A stretch of 64,000 bases of DNA from Hyperoodon ampullatus (Eukaryota; Chordata; Mammalia; Artiodactyla; Ziphiidae), in contig OX457058.1 in the NCBI GenBank assembly GCA_949752795.1, positions 38,566,587-38,630,586 of the forward strand, read 5' to 3'. Numbering within the stretch: position 1 is the first letter of the stretch; each line of letters begins with the position of its first letter. This document shows, piece by piece, positions 31,801 to 43,188 of the stretch. The position numbers and the translations under genes were made by a program. The notes under the pieces are model-generated. The model was not told where the DNA came from, made no database searches, and saw only the letters and a program-made list of their open reading frames with translations.

Positions 31801-34800
31801 TTTCACAGATAAGAAAACAAATGAAGTGACCTGCCCATGCTGGTAAGTGGGGGAGACAGATTGGAGAAGATGGAGGAGAGAATTAGACCATGAGGATGAA
31901 AGCTGGGCCTCTGTTCCACATGGAGACAGAGAAAGACACTGGAGTCCTGGATCTCAGCATCTCATTACCATTTCTGCTGCCCCAGCCAAGGGCTCACCGG
32001 TCATCACTAAGCAGGGACTTTGCGTCCTCTTCTCTCTAGTCCAACCAAAAGGGATGGTTTGTTCCTGAACAAGGCCCTCTAGTGATATCTCTAACTTAAG
32101 GGAGAAAATAACTGAGAACCCTGGTAAAGGTGAGGGTTCTGAGTTGGAGACCACAGGTCTCCACCCTGAAGGGGTCTTGTCCAGCTGTTGCCTCGGTCAG
32201 AGCCCAGGATTTCCAAGTTAGAGCTTATTTTGTTCATAGAAAAGGTTAAATGAAGTGACAGCAGGCACTTTTACTTAAGTGATACCCAACCAAAAGGGTT
32301 GCCACTCGTAAATAGCATGGTATGAATGGTACCCCTCAAGTTGTTCAGTGTACAACCTGTGCAGCTGTATGTAGTGACCCTGGACATGACTTTCCTGGAC
32401 AAGGATAGGCGGAAAATCTCCTCAAGAAGCACAGAGACAATTTCTTAGCTCAACAGATGCTCTGCACCCTGCAAAGACCTAGGATCAATCAGGATGAACA
32501 GAATTGAATACGTACAGCCACTTTCTGGTATATCACAATCAACAGAAGGATTACAAGAGCATATTTATCAGTTCCAATTTGCTTTAAAAACAAACATGAT
32601 TAGATTAAAAGTATGTTATGGTTATTTATACTATCAAGTTGTTCATATTTTTAAAGTTTGATCTTGAATGTAACTTTAATATCCTGCTAAATTCAATTAG
32701 TTGCCTGCTAAAATCTGTCCATGGACTTCTTGGTTAAGTCAAGTCAAGAAGGTGTAATTTGGGGGCTTCCCTGGTGGCACAGTGGTTGAGAGTCCGCCTG
32801 CCGATGCAGGGGACACGGGTTCGTGCCCCGGTCTGGGAGGATCCCACATGCCGCGGAGCGGCTTGGCCCATGAGCCATGGCCATTGAGCCTGCGTGTCCG
32901 GAGCCTGTGCTCCGCAACGGGAGAGGCCACAACAGTGAGAGGCCCACATACCGCAAAAAAAAAAAAAAAGAAGGTGTAATTTGTATTTTCACTCGTAACC
33001 CTGTATTTTCACTTGCTTGGAAAGCACTTCCCCCCACCTCCCAGGGATAAGGTGTCACTAGAATTCAAACATCACCCCACTAGGGGGAGAGACAGGGTCA
33101 GGTCATAGATCAGAACCCCAAGTCCACAAAGTAAAAGATGTCAGTTAAACAGAAAAGAGGCTGATTAAATTTTAAGTTCATGCCCTTCTAACCAAGGAGT
33201 TTAGAGAAATCCAGGCAATGCCAGTGATTCCTGGGAAATTGGACGTGAGACCTGATTTCTCAAATTTAGCTGCCCATTAGAATCACGGTGGTAGTTAATC
33301 TTTAGATTAAAAAGAATTATCACCAGCACCAGAGTCCCCCCCACCCCAGACCAAGTGAATCAGAATAGCTCAGGGCGGGGCCCAGGTGATTCTAAGGAGT
33401 AGCCAGGATTGAAGCCTCAGAATCAGAAATCTAATCCCCACAGGAAATACTGTATTAGCAATGGAGGTGGGGAGGATGCTTCTGCTTTTTAAGTGGATCC
33501 GAATAGGATAGTCCTGCTTTTTTTTTTTGGCCACGTTGCTAGGCATGCAGAATCTTAGTTCCCTGACCAGGGACCAAACCCGCACGCCCTGCAGTGGGAA
33601 GCGCAGAGTCTTAACCACTGGACCACCAGGGAAGTCCCCAGTCGTGCTTTTAATTGCTAAAGAATCTAAGTATTCATTAAACATATTTATTTTGATGTAA
33701 AGAGTAGAGATTAATTATTTATCAAGAACTTGTTTGTGGAATGCTGACTAAACAAGATGACGCTGATCTATACGGTCTTTTAACAACCTGTGGTTCCCAG
33801 TTCTAGAGCCAAATGACAGGTGGGTGATCTGTGGATACTGGACACCTTCTGCAGTCCTTTTGGAAGCACCAGATCTTGAGCTTGAATTGAACAGGAGCGA
33901 CCTGGGACCCCAGGGGTAGAGTCATGGACAATGAGACCCCAGATTTTGCATGTGGATGACTCTTACCACTTGCCCTTTAGAGATGACAAAGCTTTTTGTA
34001 ATCAGTGGCTTGAGAGATGGGGAAGGGGAACTGGTCAGATGATCTTAATTCTCATAGCAGTGTTTCTCAGCTCTGCCTGCACACTGGAGTCACTTGGGAG
34101 TTTAAAAAACCCCAGTGCTAAGGCCACAGGACCATTCCAATCAGGATCTGTGGGGATGGGACCCAGTGCCAAGGCCACAGAACCACTCCAATCAGAATCT
34201 GCAGGGGTGGGACCCAGGCATCAGAATTTTTTTAAAGCTGAGAACCACTACCTTTGACCCTATTTACAAATGAGGTAGTGAGGGCTTGTCTGTGTGTCTA
34301 GTTGGACCAACTCCAATTCTACAGCTGTTCTTCATTCTGGTTCCCCTGAAGTCTGGCTTCTAGCTCTTTAAGACCGACAACCGGTTGTTATGTTCAAGAG
34401 AAGGCTTCTTATTTAACCGAGTGTGTTAAACAGCGAACACCTCAATTCTTGATTGGACTTGCTCAGTAAAGTTAGGCAAATCACTTAACCTCTCTGTGCT
34501 GCAGTTTCAAATGGGGATGATTACCAAGCTCTCAGAGCTGCCTAGGAAGAAATTGTGGGAGAGAAAGCCCTTTGGAAATATACACCATTAGAGAAAAGTT
34601 GTCCTTATAGCAGATGAGGGCCATTGTCACCTACTTCTAATTTCAGAGGGGCCAGGACATGAGCCTTGCTGTGTGACTTCTGATACCAGTGTCACATTTT
34701 TGTTTCAAGCATCAGGTTGGGGAAGCAGTTGCTAAGAACGGAGAGAGGTGACAGAAGATACCAAAAGCGGGCAAGGGAGTTCTGGTCCTGGCGGCTGTCC

Positions 34801-37800
34801 CCACCCCGGAAGTCCTGTCGGGCTCTGAGTCTGTTCCTCGCTGACCCAGGATGAGCTGGCCGACAGAGCTGAGCTCCACAACACTTCACCCAAGATGGGC
34901 CCCCTGCTGCTCTCCACCTGCACACCCAGACCCAGGGGGGGATGTGTCTGCACACCTGGCACGATGCCCCCCAGGGGCACTGCTCACGGGACAGACAGAG
35001 CCACTCCCACCGCTGACTGAAGACTTTGTGTGCTGGAAAGCGCACAAGGTCTCCCTAAGTTTTCCTCAGGGACGCGCTCTCCCAGGACAAAGGCAGTGCT
35101 CTGCCTTCCCCTTGGGGGTGGATGACACAGGGGGATGTCTATAGCCCCTGGGGTCACTATGGCTCAGTGGAAACACTGTCCCCTCGGTAGAAAGGCCAGG
35201 ACCTTCCTAGGAGAGCCTACCTTCTCTGGCCACGGAGGCCCATAGTGTTCTCAGTCACGGCCCCCCACACGTGGGCAGAGGCTGACCCCAAATCGGGAGA
35301 GAGTGAATAGATATTCATCTTAGTGCCTGTTTATATATAAACATATATATTTCCTGTCTAAGTGCCAAGGATACAGCATCTTTATATTATGAGTATCTAA
35401 TGTATTATGAGGTGTTATTTTGCATATATATATTAATGTCTATAAACACAGAAGGCTTCTTTGTGTATGATGTAAAGGTATTTTGCATGTGTCCTAGGTA
35501 TGACGCCCTTTTAGGGAAGGCCTTGGGTCTCTGATGCCTGACTTCAGACAGGGCGGGGCTGAGGGCCTGGGAGCAGTGCAGAGAGCTAACCCAAGAATCT
35601 GAGCTTGGAGGGGACGGGGCGTTTCTTTTCTCAGGGGTGGTGGTGTTCATGAGCTGAGATGTCCTCATGGCCACAGTCCTCAAGGTGTTCAGGGAGCGAC
35701 AGGTAGATTCTAATCTTGTTTTCAGGGCCACCTCCAATCAGAGGATCCCCCAGGCTCCTCACTCATCCCACAAGCTGCTTGGGCAAACAAGGGCCCCAGC
35801 GTGGTGGGTGCCCAGGGGTGGGGCACTGCTGGGTCACAGCTGACCTGCAGCCATGAATCCTGGAGCTGGGAGTGACAAGCTCTGACTGTGTCATCTCCTT
35901 CAGGGCCAGAAGGGGACCCAAACCCCACCCAGAGGCAAGCATGGAGGGGACCATAGGGGCTTTCCTGGAGGGCTCCACTCTGCATGATGCAAGACAGCCT
36001 CCATGGAGATTCCCTCCCGGGAGCTGTGGGGCACGATGGGGTCTCCTCAACACACACCCTAGCTCAACATTTCTTTGCAGTCTCAAGTTTTATCTTCAAA
36101 ATTCCAGCACGTTTTGCATTCTACTCATAAAACAATCATTGGCTTGACAAAAAAAATGAACTACTTCTCAGTTTAATTACTTGACTTTTTTCTCCTAAAC
36201 TGCCATGTAGACCGGACGCTCTAGAAAGACGTGCCGTGTTTACCCTGTGCCTGCTACTCAGCACATCACTGTGTACTCTCCTTCCCAGTGTGAGAAGCCT
36301 GAGCCCCAACTGACCTTGGTTGCCTCCTCCCAACCCCTCTGCCTGCACCCCCCATGGCCGATGAGGCTCTTACCTATGTCGCAGTGCTTGCCAGTGTGGC
36401 CAGTGGGGCATAGGCATATGACGTGTCCCTCTGTCTCCTGGCAGGTCCCAGCACTGCAGGGCTCCTTGGCACAGGTGGTGGGGTCTGCAACCCCCGGGGA
36501 GAGGCTGAGCATCAAGAATGTAGCTGCCTGGGGTACAGCGCAGCCTCTACGACCTCGAGGGTGGGGCCTGAGGCCCCAGAAGCCCACAAGGCTGGTTCTG
36601 GGTCAACACGCTTCTGAGGACTCTGTCCCTCCTGAGTCCCAGCATCTGGGAGCAGTTGGGGGCTCTCTGACTGGGGAAGGTCTCTCAGTACACAGGGGGA
36701 GGCAAGGGATCCCAACGCAAAAAGCAAAGGAAAATCATCAGCCTCTGGTGCTCAGTGCCAGGTTTGTGTCAAGGTGAGGCCATCACTATAGTACAGAGGA
36801 TTCACCTGTGCAGGGTGAGGGTGGGGAGGCAGGGTCTAAAGGCAGGACACGGCCAAAATGACACTACATAGTTCCTTGAACTGTGCAGGTTTTCACCCTG
36901 CACAAAGCAAATACTGGGGCATAAATGTCATCAGCAGATTCGTTCTCTCAACTCACACTCACTCCATGGGAAAGGGGCATGAGCAGAATTTCCAGCACTA
37001 TCTAAATAGTGTTTCCCGTGCCAAGTACAGACAGTTGAATTCACATCTAAATGTTTGTGTCATGTAACTCCACTGTAACAATAATAATCACGAATCTACA
37101 AGTGTGCACTGTGTGCAAAGTATGACACTTGTTCTCTACATATTTATATCTTGCTTAATCTTCCTTGGTACTATTCCTGTTCTATAGTTCTCAGAGAGGT
37201 TAAGAAACTTGCTTGAGGCTGCACAGCTCATCTGTGCTCAGAACTTGAATCTACATGGCTACAGTCTGAACTACCCAAACCATTTAAAGGAAAATAATCC
37301 CAACAATACCTGCCGTGGTTGCCTCTGATTCATCTGTCCCTCCTGGAGAGGTTGGGATGGAAGCATCAGCTGGGGAGGTGGGTGTTTTGGCTGTTTGGGT
37401 CTCTTCTCCTGAGTGCACGGGGCTTGAGGACTCGATTTCTAGATGCGCCTCTGCAGGGCTCTGGGTCTGCTGAATCCACTTGGATTCCAGGATGGTGGGG
37501 CTGATGACAACATCCAATCCCGAGATGTGACCAGACAGGTCTCCGCTGATTTCAGTCCTGTCTCCAGAAGCCACGGGAGTGGCCAAAGGTGAGCCTGATG
37601 CCTCTGTGCCCACATCATAGGTGGTGGTTGACTCTCCACTCACTTCCGGGGCAGCCGAGCCCTCCCTGGGGCCTTCCTGAAAGGCTGAGGTGCTACCTGT
37701 CACTCCCAGGCCTGAGGCTTCCTCCAGATCAGCTTCATGGAAGGCGGAGGTGGTTCCACTCAGATCAGGGGACCTGGAAGTGCCTCCGCTGGCCTCGGGG

Positions 37801-40800
37801 GCAGCTCCCACCTCAGCCTCAGGATAGGCAGACGTCTCGCTGCTAGATTCTGGGACTGATGATGCTTCTACTCCAGACCCAGGGAACCTTGGTGCATCCC
37901 CAGATGCAGAGGCTTCTCCACTGGACTCAAAAAGCTGGGGGGTGTATGTTACAGGGGGTCTTTGGCCCAGTTCCTGGGAAACAGTTGGTTCAGTAACACC
38001 CTCCACGAACTCAGAAATGATTAAAGTAACTTCTGGAAGTCCTGAGGCCTCCCCACTGGTGCTCGTGGGTGCAGAGGATTCTCCGCTTACATCAGTGGTG
38101 CCAGAAAAGTCCCCACTAAAATATGGAGTACTTGATGGCTCTCCACTGGGCTCTACCAGTCCAGACTGACTTAGGTCCAAAAGTCCTGAATGGTCTCCAG
38201 ACATGTCTGGTGCTCCAGAAGGGGCACCACTAAGTTCCAAAATGCCCGAAGGCCCTTCTCCTGCTTCTTGGGCTGTTGGAGCCTGGGTTACAGATTCCAC
38301 CAAAGTTCTGTCTACAAGAGAGACAGTGGAGAAACCAGATGGAAGTCCATGGCCGTCATATGCTCCGGAGGGCAGGCTGCTCCCACTCTCAGCTCCAGAG
38401 GACTCTCCACTGACCTCAGCTACTCTGCTTGGCAGGCCACTGAATTCTGGAGGCTGTGGTGTAAACCTACTGGAGTCAATTACTCCAGAAGATAGTCCAC
38501 TGACATCCACTATCCCAGATGTGCCTGAGAGATCTGCCTCTCCTGAAGGGAGGCCACTGAGTTCCACGGACCCTAAACCTTCTACTTCTTTAAATGTAGT
38601 TGGGGTCACTTCAACCAAACTGGTGTCCACGAATGTAATGCCAGAAGATTCACCACTGCCACTCACAGCACTGGAAACCAGGTCAGGGATTCCGGATGTT
38701 GTCCCACTGAACCCTGGTAACCCCGATGGCTGCCCACTGAGATCAGGGATCCCAGACGTTTCTCCACTCAGGTCGGTTATGCCAAATGGTGGACCAATGC
38801 CAGAAAGAACTCCAGAAGCTTCTCCACTGATTTCTGGTTGTCCGGAGGACAGTCCACTAAGCTCAGTCACACCAGATGTTTCCCCAGAAAACCCTGATGG
38901 CTGCCCACTGACCTCAGAAAGTCCAGATGTTCCCCCACTAATGTCAGGAAACCCTGATGGCTGTCCACTGACACCAAAGAGTCCAGATGTTTCCCCACTG
39001 ATGTCAGGAGTCCCAGATGCCTGGCCACTGAGTTCAGCTCCTGAAGAGAGCCCGCTTGCTCCTCCACTAATGTCCAGCTCACTGAAGGGCAGCCCAGATG
39101 TTTCTCCAGCACCACTGATGCCAATGGTTCCCCTTCCTTCTAGTTCACCTGCAGTGGTGGCTGTGACCACTTCCACCAATGTAGTATCCACTAGGGAGAC
39201 AGTTGGGAACCCAGATGGAAGTCCACTGAAGTCAGGAAGGCCAGAAGATGGGCCACTTCCAAGGTCCACCCCAGAATACTCACCACTAACTCCAGAGGGA
39301 AGGCCACTTGCTTCTGGAGCTTGCCCACTTCCTAGAGTTCCAGAAGGTATTCTGCCAAGGTCCAAGACTCCAGAAGCTGACCCAGTCAAGTCTTCTTTTC
39401 CAGAAGTCAACCCACTAAGATCCTCAGCTCCAGAAGCAGAGATCTCCAGACTTTCCCTTCCAGAAGGAAGTCCACTAAGGTCCCCTACTCCAGAAGCAGA
39501 GGTCTCTAGATGATCCTCACCTACAGAAGGAAGTCCACTGAGGTCCTCTACCCCAGAGACAGAGGTCTCTAGACCCTCTCCTCCAGAAGGAAGTCCACTG
39601 ATGTCCCCTACTCCAGAGGCAGAGGCTTCTGGACCTTCTCCAGAAGGAAGTCTGCTGAGATCCTCTATTCCAGAGGCAGAGGCTTCTGGACCTTCTCCAG
39701 AAGGCAGTCCACTGAGATCCTCTACTCCAGAGACAGAGGTCTCTAGATCCTCTCTTCCAGAAGGAAGTCCACTGAGGTCTCCTACTCCAGAGGCAGAGAC
39801 TTCTGGACCTTCTCCAGAAGGCAGTCCACTGAGGTCCCCTACTCCAGAGACAGAGCCCTCTGGGACCTCACCTCCAGAGGGCAACCTGTCAACTTCAGGA
39901 GTGCTGGTCCACGTAATTCTATCTTCATCTCCTGAAGCCAGTCCGCTTTCCACAGGCAGGCCTGAGCCCACTGTAGAGGTGAGCCCACTGAAGTCAAGGT
40001 CTTCAGAGGGCAGTCCACTTGCAATTTCCCCTGAGGGCTGCCCACTGGAGTCTAGGTGTCCTGAAATTTCTCCACTGCCTGTGAAGTCACCACTGACTTC
40101 AGGCACCCCAGATACCTCCCCAGAGCCTGGCAGCTCAGTCCTGCTGGGCACTGGGGCTGAAAGTGTGGATGGTTCCTCTGAGGGGAACAGCTCCTCTGAG
40201 GGGAATGGTCTCTCTGAGGGGAATGGTTCTTCTGAGGGCGACGGCTTTTCTGAGGGCAATGGTTCCACCGAGGCTGAGGGCACTTCCGTTGCAGAAGGGC
40301 CTTCTGTGCTCTCCTCTGTTGCTGTGCTAGTGGGAAGCCATGTAGGAGGGACCCCTGGAGGAAAGGAAGAAGAAAGATGAGGTGTGGATTTAGTAACTCT
40401 GCCCCATTTTAAGCTCACGCAGAGAAGCTGAACTCCATTCCTTCCACAGTAAAACTTTTCTCTCAAGAGCTCAGAGATGTGTCCAGACATTTGCTAATGG
40501 AACCTCACACAGCCTCTTGGGAAGGATGGGGACCAGGAAACTCCCCGCCACCCTCAGGCTATACTTTTTGAGACCCTAGGGGGTGCCATTCACACTAGTT
40601 ACAGAATGTGGGGGACTGGCTGCCACTGAAGACAGTCAAGGTCACCTTTCAAGTACTTCCACATTATTACCTCATTTATCTAAAACCATGATTTTTAAAG
40701 TGTGGTCTCCAGACTATCAGCACAAGCATCACCTGGGAACTTGACAGAAAAGCGAATTCTCAGATCCTACCCCAGCTCCACTGACTTAGGAATTCTGGGG

Positions 40801-43145
40801 CGGGACATGGCACTATGTGTTTTAAATTTATTTATTTATTTATTTATTTAGGGCTGTGTTGGGTCTTCGTTTCTGTGTGAGGGCTTTCTCTAGTTGTGGC
40901 AAGCGGGGGCCACTCTTCATCGCGGTGCGCGGGCCTCTCACCATCGCGGCCTCTCTTGTTGTGGAGCACAGGCTCCAGACGCGCAGGCTCAGTAGTTGTG
41001 GCTCACGGGCCTACTTGCTCCGCGGCATGTGGGATCTTCCCAGACCAGGGCTCGAACCTGTGTCCCCTGCATTGGCAGGCAGATTCTCAACCACTGCGCC
41101 ACCAGGGAAGCCCGCAGTATGTGTTTCAATAAGCTCTCCCTACCATGCTGATACTCTTTGAAAGTGGGAATTGTTCATCAGGGCCAATCCCTCTGAGGCT
41201 GAGAGGGCCAGGTGATGTTTGCAAAAATACGTCAACTTTTTCAATTCTGAGAGCCCTATTACAGAGGACTTGGAAAATATAGAAAAAAAAAAAGAACAGA
41301 AAAGAAAACCCCACCATCCTAAATAATCATGGTTACATTATTTTCTTTCTGTCTTGCTTCCTTTGGCATTTAACAATAACCTGCATGTGTTTTTGGGCTA
41401 ATTTCCCAGGCAGAGAACATGAGCAGAGAGGGTACTTGGTCCCAGTGGGCAGGTTTACAGCCTACTCTCACTTAAAGGAGAATCCTGGAGGGGGGTGGGG
41501 AGTTCGATATAGCAGTGGTGACATGTAAGATGGTTTTAAATGGATATATACACACACACACATACATGTATTGGGTTGGCCAAAAGTTCGTTTGGGTTTT
41601 TCTGTAAGAGGCTATGGAAAAACCCGAACGAACTTTTTGGCCAACCCAATATATATATATAGCGCACATATCAGAAAATAGCCACTTACAGATATGATAT
41701 AACGTTTCTCTTTGAAATACATCTACATTTCTTTTCAAAAGGAGGTCAATTTAAAGAAAAAGATACAGAGTTAATAGCAGTAGAGATGGTTCCCCGGTAA
41801 GGCTCAAATCAGCGAGGTGGTGGGGAACTGAAGAAATATTGGAAAACATTTCTATGGGGCCAATGGAGTCCCCTCCCATGGATAACTCCTGTTAGTGGCT
41901 GCCCGAGTCCTGTGCCAAGCCACACACTCATGCCAAAGAGGACTTGGTCATTCTTATTCTTGTGAAGGTCAAGGAAAGGGCCTCAAGCAGGTATGGCTGC
42001 TGGGTGAGGTCTCAGGTTTAGAATCCCACCTGCTCCACTGATGCACCTTTACCTTCTGGTTTTGCATTTCCAGCACCCAGAGGAGCACTTGGTGTGGCCA
42101 AATTGCTTGGGAACTGTGCACTGAATGACTGGATAAATTAGTGGGAAGCTTTGATATATTCCTTTCTTCAAATGCATGTACCCCTGGGAGAGCTGACTCT
42201 AAAAGGTGCACACAGGTTACTGTGCATTGCTCTAATTCAGCCTTACCCAAAGTGGGCCATGTTAAAAATGCTCCGTTAAAGGGAGTTAAGTGGTTAAGAA
42301 TCTACCTGCCAATGTAGGAGACACGGGTTCGAGCCCTGGTCCGGGCAGATCCCACATGCTGCATAGCAACTAAGCCCGTGCACCACAGCTACTGAGCCTG
42401 CGCTCTAGAGCCCACGAGCCACAACTACTGAAGCCCGTGCACCTAGAGCCCATGCTCCGCAACAAGAGAAGCCACCACAATGAGAAGCCCTGAGAAGACC
42501 ACACACTGCAACAAAGAGCAGCCCCCATTCGCCACAACTAGAGAAAGGCCACGTGCAGCAACGAAGACCCAACGCAGCCTAAATAAATAAATAAATAAAT
42601 TAGTTAATTAATTAAAAAAAAATGAAAATGCTCCGTGAAAAGAAAAAGACACCGTGATCAGATTCATTTGGCACACACTGAATACATTGCCCCCCTCTGC
42701 CTTACAGTGCATATTAGCATATCCAAGTCTCTGAGAAGGTCTGCAGTGGGGGAAATCTGTATCTTCCTGTAAGCCAGGACTTCCCAAACCTTATGGCTAG
42801 AAAACGCTTTTTCCAATAGGGTTTGGGGTCTTCCGATTTCATCCCATCAAGTCCCATCTGATTTAAGCATAACAGATGTTGCTCAGCAAGTTCTGACTGG
42901 GGACGCCTGGCCCAGAAGAGGGACACGGAAGGAGAAGCAGGGCAAGGAGACAGGTCACAGCCAGACTGCCCACAGCCACCCCCTCCCAGGCCCTTTCCCC
43001 TCTACTGGAGCTCCTCCTGCAAGAGAGTTTTTAAGAGGTTAGAGAGTAGGGGTGTAACTGCAGGAGCACAGAATGGGAGCCCTCTGACTGACACAGTGCT
43101 GGGCATTTGGGGTGTGTAGCTGGAAGACAGTGCAGAGAGAGAGAC

Positions 43146-43188
<43 letters not shown>

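Larger units (their letters stand above)
29239..36373 (-). other. ACAN: ACAN intron between EGF1 and EGF2 exons
   Basis: This 7.1 kb intron is the largest inside the coding region. It holds two CHR SINEs (32761-32967 and about 33521-33639), MER5-like fragments (about 33255-33425 and 34055-34250, the latter with an internal duplication), a short (CTG)n near 29361-29381, and three tandem units ending ...cccagcatgca near 30834-30885. I see no coding exon. Confidence 0.75.

Noticed and set aside
38203..40380. Long open frames on the plus strand (436 and 259 codons, same frame, split by one stop near 39511) opposite the aggrecan CS exon
   Set aside because: They are the complement of a Ser/Gly/Glu/Pro-rich repeat in which stop triplets are rare on both strands. 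They mirror the repeat units, have no recognisable protein family, and lie wholly inside a well-supported exon of ACAN.
41472..41738. Short frame over the mariner palindrome as a transposase remnant
   Set aside because: The element is only 79 bp of inverted repeat; the apparent peptide is a translation of the terminal repeats, not of a transposase.
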